Origin: UBA11663 sp049616325
Lineage (GTDB): Bacteria; Bacteroidota; Bacteroidia; Flavobacteriales_D; Sanyastnellaceae
Assembly (NCBI GenBank): GCA_049616325.1
Contig: JBMZHG010000036.1
Span: 1 to 16,904 of the forward strand
Direction of reading: 5' to 3'
Length of the DNA stretch: 16,904 nucleotides
Shown: positions 7,169-13,830 of the stretch, piece after piece
Position numbering within the stretch: position 1 is the stretch's first letter
How the letters are laid out: the number at the start of each line of letters is the position of its first letter
Notes under the pieces: model-generated
Database searches by the model: none
What the model was told of the DNA's origin: nothing
Seen by the model: the letters and a program-made list of their open reading frames with translations, nothing else
Translations under genes and position numbers: made by a program

Positions 7169-8898
7169 TCGAGCTTGACCTTGACGTCTTCCCCAAACCG
7201 GCGAATCGTCTGAACCTTGGCGCCGTCGTCGAACGGGTTGCCCTTCAGGTCGATGCTTTTTAGTTCGGGGATGTTTTCCATTCCGGCGGGCAGAGACGTG
7301 AGGTTGTTGTTTCGCGCAACCACACGCTTCAGCGTGGGCATGTTGGCGAGCGACGCAGGCAATTCGTTGAGCTCGTTTCCGCTTACAATGAGGGTTTGGA
7401 GCATCACGAGGTCGTCGATGTTGGAAGGCAAGGAGCCCATTTTCATTCCGCTCAAGTCGAGGTAGACGAGTTTGGGGATGGACAGCACTTCGACGGGGAG
7501 GGGCTGGCCCACCAAGTCGGGGTCGGTCAACGGGTTCAGGGACAAGGAAACGCCTCCGATGGTGGTGGAGAGTTTGGCACCCAAACGTTGAGCCATCGTC
7601 ATTTCCGCGGCTTCTCCGGCGGCAGCTTCAGCCGACCCGGCGACCATCTCGGCTTTCCAACGCGCCAACATGTCGCCCATTTCCAGGTAGCGGTCGCCGG
7701 CCAAAATCATGGCGACGTCGTTGTTTTGCGAACGCTTGCCAATCGCGCTTTTGAAGTCCGGCGCTTTCTCCCGTTCCACTTCGTCCTCCAAAGGAATCAC
7801 GAAATCGGGGTTGGCAAGGGAGGCCCGGCGACGCTTCATCAGCCGGTTCATCAAGTTGTCGCATTGGGCGAGAGCGCCGTTGTCGCCCACGGCCATGCCA
7901 CGGGCAGCTGACAAGGCTTCCGCACATTCGCGGTATTCGTCCCGGTAGAGGTGGCACACGGCCATGCTCAGGTACAATCCTGTTGCCACCTTTTTCGTGA
8001 CTTTGGCCTTCTTGTCGACGAAGTCCACTTGCTCCACCCAACTGGCCCACGTGGCGAGTGGGGCGTCGAGCGCGTCGAGGTTGTTTTCCTTGAACGCCGT
8101 CAAGGCTTGCTCTTGGGCGACCTCGAGTTCGGTGTAGTCGTGTTTGCCTTTGCCGACGTAGATCTCCACGTTCTGCTTGGTTTCGAGGAAGAACAACCGC
8201 TCCTCCATTTCGTCGATTACCTTGCTGAGCTGCATCAACACCGCCTTGCGACGGACAAACCGCTGCCCCTCGTACCCCTTCAGGTTGTTGCGAACGTCCA
8301 TGGGGCTGTCAAACGTCATGATGCCGGAGGTGTACGTCAAGCCACCTAGCGGTCCGGACGCCATGGTCGCGACCTTTTCATTTCCGTACCGGATTGCGTT
8401 GGTCGAGGTGATTTCGTAGCCGTCCAAGACGTTCCCCTCACCGTCGGAGATGGTGACGCGCACGGGCATGGTGTGGGTGAGTTCCGCCCAGTAGGTCTTG
8501 GCGTCGCTGCCTTTTTTTTTCCCCGACCTAATCCGAGGCTCTCCGTACGTCTCAGGTCCCAAGGCCACGTCGACCACGCACGTCGGCAAGTCGTCCACGA
8601 TCTCCACTTCGCGGCCAAGGCTGAAGAACTTCATGTTCTCCAGACGCTCGCCGTCCTTGATGATTTTGATGTTTCCGCCGTAGCGACGCAGGTCGTCCAG
8701 AGTGAAGAAGTTGGGGTCGGCGTGCACAAAGAATGCCACGCGGTTGACGATGCCCTCGGGCACGGTGGGCACGGTGGTGAGTTCGATGTTGGTGGACTTG
8801 GAACCCACGCGCTGGGCGAGGACTTGGTGGCCCAACAAAGTTACGGCCATGCAGGCGGCAAGGGCCAGCACGGAACGCAAAACAGAAGAAATCGTCAT
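7165..8898 (-). CDS. Exported protein with helical middle and C-terminal leucine-rich repeats
   Basis: A predicted 577-residue protein. The start at 8898 is chosen because it yields a signal peptide (MTISSVLRSVLALAACMAV, cleavage near LGHQVLAQ, residue 29); an in-frame start at 8976 would add 26 non-signal residues. Residues about 30-200 are mixed beta, and about 210-430 are helical and Lys/Glu/Ala-rich, with TPR-like character (LYLSMAVCHLYRDEYRECAEAL). The last 100 residues hold about four leucine-rich repeats on a 23-residue period: LVYLDLSGMKMGSLPSNI, LQTLIVSGNELNELPASL, LKRVVARNNNLTSLPAGM, LKSIDLKGNPF. Such repeats usually bind protein. There is no T9SS sorting domain, so a periplasmic location is likely. 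The codons for a Lys-Lys-Lys stretch form a nine-A run on the coding strand (8512-8520). Enzymatic function is not indicated. Confidence 0.78.
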   Translation of the reverse strand: MTISSVLRSVLALAACMAVTLLGHQVLAQRVGSKSTNIELTTVPTVPEGIVNRVAFFVHADPNFFTLDDLRRYGGNIKIIKDGERLENMKFFSLGREVEIVDDLPTCVVDVALGPETYGEPRIRSGKKKGSDAKTYWAELTHTMPVRVTISDGEGNVLDGYEITSTNAIRYGNEKVATMASGPLGGLTYTSGIMTFDSPMDVRNNLKGYEGQRFVRRKAVLMQLSKVIDEMEERLFFLETKQNVEIYVGKGKHDYTELEVAQEQALTAFKENNLDALDAPLATWASWVEQVDFVDKKAKVTKKVATGLYLSMAVCHLYRDEYRECAEALSAARGMAVGDNGALAQCDNLMNRLMKRRRASLANPDFVIPLEDEVEREKAPDFKSAIGKRSQNNDVAMILAGDRYLEMGDMLARWKAEMVAGSAEAAAGEAAEMTMAQRLGAKLSTTIGGVSLSLNPLTDPDLVGQPLPVEVLSIPKLVYLDLSGMKMGSLPSNIDDLVMLQTLIVSGNELNELPASLANMPTLKRVVARNNNLTSLPAGMENIPELKSIDLKGNPFDDGAKVQTIRRFGEDVKVKLD

Positions 8899-8920
8899 GG
8901 GGATTGGGGTATTGAGCGTC

Positions 8921-8927
8921 CAAGGTA
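8921..8927 (-). promoter_or_regulatory. Candidate -7 promoter box (TACCTTG) for the LRR gene
   Basis: On the minus strand TACCTTG reads from 8927 to 8921, 22 nt before the start codon at 8898. It lies in the 84-nt gap after the DUF2805 gene, so the LRR gene may have its own promoter. Confidence 0.4.
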
Positions 8928-8982
8928 AGCAGGAAGCCTGCCTTTCGCGGTTGCGCAAACCCGAGGGCAATCGCAAGTGCGG

Positions 8983-9270
8983 TCAGGGACGTTGGCCCGG
9001 GGCGCGAAACCGAAGCGTGGGGGCGGTGCGCAGGCCTGCGTGTTTGGTCTTCATGCCGGAAACGCGCTTCCGCCACAGCTCGAAGCTCTTGCGTTTGAGC
9101 GAACGACGCATCAGGGCTCTGACGTCGTTTTCCTTCAGCCCAAACTGCCACTCAATCGCCTCAAACGGAGTGCGGTCTTCCCACGCCATTTGAATGACCC
9201 GGTCGAGGTCTTCTTCGGGCCAGTCTTGCCAAGGAAGGTTGGCGCGCTTGTGTTGTGGGGTGGGGCACAT
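8983..9270 (-). CDS. DUF2805 / TIGR03643 family small protein
   Basis: A 95-residue protein that I recognise as the DUF2805 (TIGR03643) family. Its core is diagnostic: WPEEDLDRVIQMAWEDRTPF at residues 17-36, then FGLKENDVRALMRRSLK, then FELWRKRVSGMKTKH ending near residue 78. Members are usually about 70-90 residues, so this one is normal apart from a short basic extension at the C-terminus. The middle looks like a small helix-turn-helix, but no biochemical function is established to my knowledge and I do not assign one. It is divergent from the S33 peptidase gene across 56 bp and upstream of the LRR gene on the same strand with an 84-nt gap. It has no export signal, so it is cytoplasmic. Confidence 0.88.
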   Translation of the reverse strand: MCPTPQHKRANLPWQDWPEEDLDRVIQMAWEDRTPFEAIEWQFGLKENDVRALMRRSLKRKSFELWRKRVSGMKTKHAGLRTAPTLRFRAPGQRP

Positions 9271-9314
9271 GCCTCAACCACAACACCGAGACGGGATTGT
9301 TCACGAATCCGACG

Positions 9315-9321
9315 CATCTTG
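9315..9321 (+). promoter_or_regulatory. Candidate promoter box (CATCTTG), 5 nt before ATG
   Basis: It resembles TACCTTG and ends exactly 5 nt before the ATG at 9327. It lies in the 56-bp divergent region between the DUF2805 gene and the S33 peptidase gene. Confidence 0.25.
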
Positions 9322-9326
9322 GGGGC

Positions 9327-10403
9327 ATGAAATTCACAACCAACGCATTGGCGATTCTTGCCTTGGGGTCGCTGCTCGCCTGCCAGACCGAACCGTCGAG
9401 CACCCAAGTCGCGCCGGTGGACAACGACGATTACCACGTCACCGGCAATTGCGCCATGGAATTCACCGCGGAAGACCTTGAGCTTCGCGAGGCCAAGCAC
9501 GGCGAACCCGGCGTGACGATGGTGGAACTGAGCAACGGGTACCGGGTGTTCACCCAGCAATTTGGGGAGAGCGAGGACGTGAAGGTTTTGGTCTTGCACG
9601 GCGGCCCGGCCTGCACGCACGAATACATGCTCAACGTGGCTTACCAAATGCCCAAGGCAGGCGCAGAGGTGCACATGTACGATCAGCTCGGAAGTTTCTT
9701 CAGCGACCAACCGGAAGCGGACCTGTGGAACCTGCCTCGGTGGGTGCAAGAAGTGGAGGAGGTCCGGGTGGCATTGGGGCTTGACAAGGACAACTTTTAC
9801 CTGCTTGGAAACAGCTGGGGAGGCATCTTGGCGATGGAGTATGCTTTGGTTCACCAAGAACACCTCAAGGGATTGATTGTGTGCAACATGCAGTCTTCCA
9901 TTCCGGATTATGCGGCCTACAACAAATCCACCTTGAGGCCCCAAATGCGCGCTTCGTTGGTGGATTCGCTCGAAGCGTACGAAGCGGCTGGAGACTACCA
10001 AGATCCGACCTACCTCGAACTCGTGGACAAGGAGTTTTACCGCAAGCACGTTTGCCGCCTCGAAACGTGGCCGGAAGACGTGACCGGATCTTTTGCGCGG
10101 CTCAACTACAAGCTGTACGACCTCATGCAAGGCCCGAGCGAATTCAAGGTGGGCGGCAGGCTCATCGATTGGGACCTGACGCCGCGGTTGGGGGAAATTG
10201 AAGTTCCGACGTTGATGGTGGGAGCCACGCACGACACGATGGATCCGGAGGCGATGGCGCGTCAGGCGACGTTGGTCCAGAACGGACGGGCGTTGATCTG
10301 CGAATCGGGCTCGCACCTCGCACTGTGGGACGACGAGCAGGCGTTCTTCGGCGGCGTGAACGCGTTCGTTGCGGACGTGCAATCCGGAAAGTTCGCGCCC
10401 TGA
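9327..10403 (+). CDS. Lipoprotein alpha/beta-hydrolase, proline iminopeptidase-like (S33)
   Basis: A predicted 358-residue protein. ATG 9327 is chosen because it gives a lipoprotein signal (MKFTTNALAILALGSLLAC) with the lipidated Cys at 19; upstream in-frame starts would hide it. The alpha/beta-hydrolase parts follow the proline iminopeptidase pattern: oxyanion-hole motif HGGPA at 91-95, nucleophile elbow GNSWGG with Ser163, acid Asp303 in GATHDTMDP, and His330 in GSHLALWDD. The cap region lies between about 190 and 280. S33 enzymes release N-terminal residues, often proline, from short peptides; an epoxide-hydrolase or ester-hydrolase role cannot be excluded from sequence. The lipid anchor would put the enzyme on a membrane outside the cytoplasm, unlike most characterised proline iminopeptidases, which are soluble and cytoplasmic. 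The EEP gene starts 40 nt downstream on the same strand. Confidence 0.88.
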   Translation: MKFTTNALAILALGSLLACQTEPSSTQVAPVDNDDYHVTGNCAMEFTAEDLELREAKHGEPGVTMVELSNGYRVFTQQFGESEDVKVLVLHGGPACTHEYMLNVAYQMPKAGAEVHMYDQLGSFFSDQPEADLWNLPRWVQEVEEVRVALGLDKDNFYLLGNSWGGILAMEYALVHQEHLKGLIVCNMQSSIPDYAAYNKSTLRPQMRASLVDSLEAYEAAGDYQDPTYLELVDKEFYRKHVCRLETWPEDVTGSFARLNYKLYDLMQGPSEFKVGGRLIDWDLTPRLGEIEVPTLMVGATHDTMDPEAMARQATLVQNGRALICESGSHLALWDDEQAFFGGVNAFVADVQSGKFAP

Positions 10404-10430
10404 ATCGGAAGGAAGGCAAGCGGGTTGCCG

Positions 10431-10437
10431 TACCTTT
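10431..10437 (+). promoter_or_regulatory. Candidate -7 promoter box (TACCTTT) before the EEP gene
   Basis: TACCTTT ends 6 nt before the ATG at 10444. A small 5-bp hairpin, GGCAA/TTGCC (10415-10429), lies directly upstream, between the preceding stop codon and the box. Confidence 0.4.
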
Positions 10438-10443
10438 CTGAGC

Positions 10444-12255
10444 ATGACACGGCACCTTTTTGGGCTTGCGTTCGTTGGGCTTACAGCGGGCTCTTTGTGG
10501 GGCCAAATTGCCCTGGATCAGGAGTTTGGGGATTGGGAAGCTTATCCCATTGAAGCCCAAAACCTCGACAACACCCACCTTCACACCGCCCAAGTGGCCT
10601 CCGACGGCACGTGGGTGTATTGGCGCATCGTGCTCGGGGAAGAGTTGGCGCTTGACGAAACGATTTTGCCCCACGGCTTGGAGCTGTGGATCGATTCGGA
10701 CGCCAACGTGAACACGGGGTGGATTCAGCCCGGCATCGGCGTGGACGTCGTGCTCGATTTCGCCCAAGCCGAGGTGCGTCGTTACAACGCGAACGGGGTG
10801 GAGACCACCCTGACCTTGAACGACGTGGGCGTTCACGTGGCCCCGACCTACAGCGGCACGGACATGGAGATTGCCGTCGACCGGGACCTCGCAGGAATTG
10901 ACGGCTCCGGCATGCGTTGGCAATGGGTGGACGGCATGCACACGGAGGTGCTTCCGGCGTCGCCTGCATTGACGGCGCTGAATTCCACGCCCGTGGACTA
11001 CGTGCCGCTGTCGTTGGAACGTCCGGGCACGGCGCAGGTGCGTTGCCTGTGGTGGAACGTCAACAACCGGTTCACCAACGGCTCGGCCGAGGCCGCGATG
11101 GAACGGCTGGTCGCCGCGATTGTCCCCGACGTGATGGGCTTCAGCGAGGTGAGCAACGTGTCCGCGTCGTACGTCAAGGGAAGGCTCGAAGCTTGGCTGC
11201 CTGGGACGACGTGGAACGTGGTCAAGGACGACTACGACCTGATGGTCGCGAGCATTTACCCCATTGCGTCAAGCCATTCGGGTGTGTACCGGTCCTTTCC
11301 CGCGGTGGTGTCGACGGAAGCCGTTTGGGGCTTTCCAATGCTGTTCACGTCCAGTCACCTCAAATGCTGCGGCGGGGCGAGCAACGAAGCGCAACGCCAA
11401 AGCGAAGCCGACGAGTACATGGCGTTCCAGCGCGATGCCATGACGCCGGGCGGCCAACTCGACATCCCGGCGGGGTCGCCGATTGTGTTTGGCGGCGACT
11501 TGAACATGGTCGGTTTGGCCGCGCCGATTGTGACGCTCACCACAGGCGATATTTTCGACAACGGGGCGTACGGGCCCGATTTTGCGCCCGACTGGGACGG
11601 CACCGCCATGCGCGAACTGCCCATCCTGCAGGCCGATCGTCCCATGGACTACACGTGGCGAAACGACGGGAGTTCTTACATGCCGGGCAAGTTGGATTAC
11701 GCGTTGATTTCCGACGGCGCCGTGCAGGCGGTTCACATGTTTGGGGTCCAAACGTCGGACATGAGCCCCGCCCGCCTCGCCCAGTACGATTTGCAGTCGG
11801 GCGACACGTGGGGCGCGTCCGACCACCTCCCAATCGTGGTGGACCTCGCCGGGATGGGCGGGGAAGTGCAGGACGTGGACGAAGACGGCGTGCCTGACGG
11901 TGCAGACAATTGCGCGGACGTGCCCAACCCGGGCCAGGAAGACTTTAACGGCAACGGGGTGGGAGACGCGTGCGAAGACAGCGACCAGGACGGGGTTTGG
12001 GATTACCTCGAGTTCCAATTCGGGACCGACCCAACCCTGCAAGACACCGACGGCGATGGCCTCACGGACGGCGCCGAGATCGACGTCTTCGGCACCGACC
12101 CCCTTTCCGGCGACTCCGACGGCGACGGCGTTTCCGACGCCCTGGAATTGCTGTTCCCCCCAACCACGACGTGCCCTGGCGACCTCAACGGCGACAGCGC
12201 CGTCACGGTGGTCGACCTGTTGCTCCTGCTGGGCAACCTCGGCGCCGCCTGCTAA
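10444..12255 (+). CDS. Secreted endonuclease/exonuclease/phosphatase (EEP) family protein
   Basis: A predicted 603-residue exported protein with signal peptide MTRHLFGLAFVGLTAGSLWG (cleavage near residue 21). Residues about 22-180 form a beta-rich module resembling family-9 carbohydrate-binding domains (ELWIDSDANVNTGW, GTDMEIAVDRDLAG). Residues about 200-468 are the EEP catalytic domain with the metal and catalytic residues in place: Asn205 (LWWNVNNRF), Glu235 (GFSEV), Asp352 and Asn354 (GGDLNMVG), Asp460-His461 (SDHLPIVVDL). Thrombospondin type-3-like Ca-binding repeats follow (DEDGVPDGADNC, DFNGNGVGDACEDSDQDG, DTDGDGLTDG, DSDGDGVSDA). The end, residues 577-603, is a dockerin-like loop starting CPGDLNGDSAVTVVDLL and finishing in Cys. 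The likely role is extracellular hydrolysis of DNA or phosphoesters for phosphate or nutrient supply; the exact substrate is not readable. There is no T9SS sorting domain. Confidence 0.9.
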   Translation: MTRHLFGLAFVGLTAGSLWGQIALDQEFGDWEAYPIEAQNLDNTHLHTAQVASDGTWVYWRIVLGEELALDETILPHGLELWIDSDANVNTGWIQPGIGVDVVLDFAQAEVRRYNANGVETTLTLNDVGVHVAPTYSGTDMEIAVDRDLAGIDGSGMRWQWVDGMHTEVLPASPALTALNSTPVDYVPLSLERPGTAQVRCLWWNVNNRFTNGSAEAAMERLVAAIVPDVMGFSEVSNVSASYVKGRLEAWLPGTTWNVVKDDYDLMVASIYPIASSHSGVYRSFPAVVSTEAVWGFPMLFTSSHLKCCGGASNEAQRQSEADEYMAFQRDAMTPGGQLDIPAGSPIVFGGDLNMVGLAAPIVTLTTGDIFDNGAYGPDFAPDWDGTAMRELPILQADRPMDYTWRNDGSSYMPGKLDYALISDGAVQAVHMFGVQTSDMSPARLAQYDLQSGDTWGASDHLPIVVDLAGMGGEVQDVDEDGVPDGADNCADVPNPGQEDFNGNGVGDACEDSDQDGVWDYLEFQFGTDPTLQDTDGDGLTDGAEIDVFGTDPLSGDSDGDGVSDALELLFPPTTTCPGDLNGDSAVTVVDLLLLLGNLGAAC

Positions 12256-12323
12256 GTCAGGTTTTCAGAGAACCGTTGTGAGAAACGTCAGGCGACTCGA
12301 CGTAAGCTCCTGCCTTGTCGGGT

Positions 12324-12330
12324 TACCTTG
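12324..12330 (+). promoter_or_regulatory. Candidate -7 promoter box (TACCTTG) before the first T9SS gene
   Basis: TACCTTG ends 21 nt before the ATG at 12352. The in-frame TTG at 12328 is inside the box, which argues against it as a start codon. No convincing terminator follows the EEP stop at 12255. Confidence 0.4.
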
Positions 12331-12351
12331 CTGAACACCAAACCTTTCTTC

Positions 12352-13740
12352 ATGAAACACCTTCTTCTCACCGTCGGAGCCACGGCTTTGACCACCCTCG
12401 GAGCTTGGGCGCAGTGCTCGGCCGACTTTGATTTCATGGGCGCGCCTTTTGGGGTGAGTCCCAACCCTGCATTGGGTGAAACCTTCGTGGAAGGCCAAAT
12501 CAACCAACCCTACGAGGACGTGCTTCACGTCATTTTGCCCACCACGACGGGAGCCATTCCTGGTGCGCCCCTGGACGTGCCGCTCGATTCGTTGATTTTG
12601 GACAGCTTGAATTTGGTTGGCGAAATGGGCGAAACAATCACGCTGCTGGAGGTGGGGCTTTCGATGTCGCCCAACAACAACGGCGACTCCGGCAACCCCA
12701 ATGCGTTCTTGGGAGGAGGCCAATACTGCGCTTCCGTCACCGGCATGCCTGACACGGCGGGTGTGTTCATGGGGCAGTTCTTCACCACCGTGTGGGTGAC
12801 GGTTCCCGTGGTGGGACCCAACGCCATCCCGTTCCCACTTGAAGGCTACACGCTCGTCATCAACCCCGAGCCTGTGCCGGGCTGCATGGACGAGATGGCC
12901 TGCAACTACGACCCCGAGGCCACGGAAGACGACGGATCGTGCACGTACCCCGAGCCGTTGCTCGATTGCGACGGCAACTGCTTGTACGATCCCGACATGG
13001 ACGGCGTGTGCGACGACGTGGAAGGCTGCACGGACGCGACGGCCTGCAATTACGATCCGTACGCCACGGCGGACGACGGCATGTGCACGTACGCTGAGAC
13101 GTACTACGACTGCGACGGCGGCTGCCTGATGGACAGCGACGGCGACGGCGTGTGCGACGAGCTTGAAGTGGCCGGATGCACCGACCTCACCGCTTGCAAC
13201 TACGACGAGGCTGCCACCGACGACGACGGGAGCTGCACGTTCGCGGTTGACTTCTACGACTGCGAGGGCAATTGCCTCAACGACACGGACATGGACGGCA
13301 TCTGCGACGAATTGGAAGTGGCCGGATGCACGAGCCCCTACGCCTGCAACTACGACGAGACGGCGACCGACGACGACGGCAGCTGCGTGGTGGTGGGGGA
13401 CGCGTGTGACGACGGCGACGACACCACCGAGAACGACGCGATTGACGAGAACTGCGATTGCGTCGGGGAACCTGTGACGGGAGTTGCCGACGCCGAAGAC
13501 CACGTGTGGCACGTGTACCCCAACCCGGCGGCAGACGTGTTGAACGTGGAACTTCCTGCGCGTGGCTTGTGGGTGGTGACGCTGACCTCCGTGTCTGGGG
13601 CCTCCGTGCTTGCCACGGCGACCTCTCAAGGAGGCAGACTCGCGGTGGACGTCTCTCACATTCCTGCAGGGTCGTACGTGCTGACCGCAGAAAATGCTGA
13701 TGGACGTGTCGTGAAGCACGTGCTTCTCGGCGCACGCTGA
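12352..13740 (+). CDS. T9SS cargo protein with Cys-bracketed Ca-binding repeats
   Basis: A predicted 462-residue surface or secreted protein. Signal peptide MKHLLLTVGATALTTLGAWA leads into a beta domain of about 155 residues that I do not recognise (residues 22-176). Four repeat units follow (177-345), each with a GCxDxxACNYxxxAT head, then DDGSC. The first three also have a D-C-(D/E)-G-N/G-C-L step and an Asp-rich D-x-D-x-D-G-(V/I)-C-D loop, which probably binds calcium. After the fourth unit comes a module beginning GDACDDGDDTTEND and ending CDCVGE. The final 75 or so residues are a type A T9SS sorting domain, with HVYPNPAADVLNVEL, a VSHIPAGSYVLTAE step and the basic end VVKHVLLGAR. The T9SS moves such proteins across the outer membrane and removes this domain. 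The architecture matches the next gene, so the two are paralogues from the repeats onward. A strong terminator follows. Confidence 0.88.
   Translation: MKHLLLTVGATALTTLGAWAQCSADFDFMGAPFGVSPNPALGETFVEGQINQPYEDVLHVILPTTTGAIPGAPLDVPLDSLILDSLNLVGEMGETITLLEVGLSMSPNNNGDSGNPNAFLGGGQYCASVTGMPDTAGVFMGQFFTTVWVTVPVVGPNAIPFPLEGYTLVINPEPVPGCMDEMACNYDPEATEDDGSCTYPEPLLDCDGNCLYDPDMDGVCDDVEGCTDATACNYDPYATADDGMCTYAETYYDCDGGCLMDSDGDGVCDELEVAGCTDLTACNYDEAATDDDGSCTFAVDFYDCEGNCLNDTDMDGICDELEVAGCTSPYACNYDETATDDDGSCVVVGDACDDGDDTTENDAIDENCDCVGEPVTGVADAEDHVWHVYPNPAADVLNVELPARGLWVVTLTSVSGASVLATATSQGGRLAVDVSHIPAGSYVLTAENADGRVVKHVLLGAR
12880..13386 (+). repeat. Four-unit coding repeat array (144/150/150 nt)
   Basis: Units begin at 12880, 13024, 13174 and 13324, marked by GGC/GGA-TGC codons for Gly-Cys. 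Spacings are 144, 150 and 150 nt, always a multiple of three. It encodes the Cys-bracketed repeats of the T9SS protein. Confidence 0.9.
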
Positions 13741-13765
13741 GGTTGCCCTCGGAAAAGTCATTCAC

Positions 13766-13802
13766 AACCCCATGCGAGCTTTCTGCTTGCGTGGGGTTTT
13801 TT
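13766..13802 (+). terminator. Intrinsic terminator after the first T9SS gene
   Basis: A 14-bp stem, 13766-13779 with 13785-13798 (two G:U pairs), has a 5-nt loop and runs into six T (13797-13802). It lies 25 nt after the stop codon at 13740. Confidence 0.92.
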
Positions 13803-13804
13803 CT

Positions 13805-13812
13805 TAAGTTGG
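13805..13812 (+). promoter_or_regulatory. Candidate -7 promoter box (TAAGTTGG)
   Basis: It matches TAnnTTTG at seven of eight bases. It begins two bases after the T-tract of the preceding terminator and lies 18 nt before the ATG at 13831, so the second T9SS gene appears to be its own transcription unit. Confidence 0.45.
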
Positions 13813-13830
13813 ACTCCAAACTCACTTAGA

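Noticed and set aside
8511..8520. T-run on the plus strand as a terminator
   Set aside because: No hairpin precedes it on the plus strand and it lies within the intact LRR coding region.
9135..10445. Minus-strand open frame of 436 codons opposite the peptidase gene
   Set aside because: It overlaps both the DUF2805 gene and the peptidase gene, and the peptidase has a full catalytic triad; no domain in the antisense frame.
12265..13761. Minus-strand open frame of 498 codons opposite the first T9SS gene
   Set aside because: It is an antisense reading of the Asp/Cys repeats (giving Val/Ala/His repeats) and extends into the next intergenic region.
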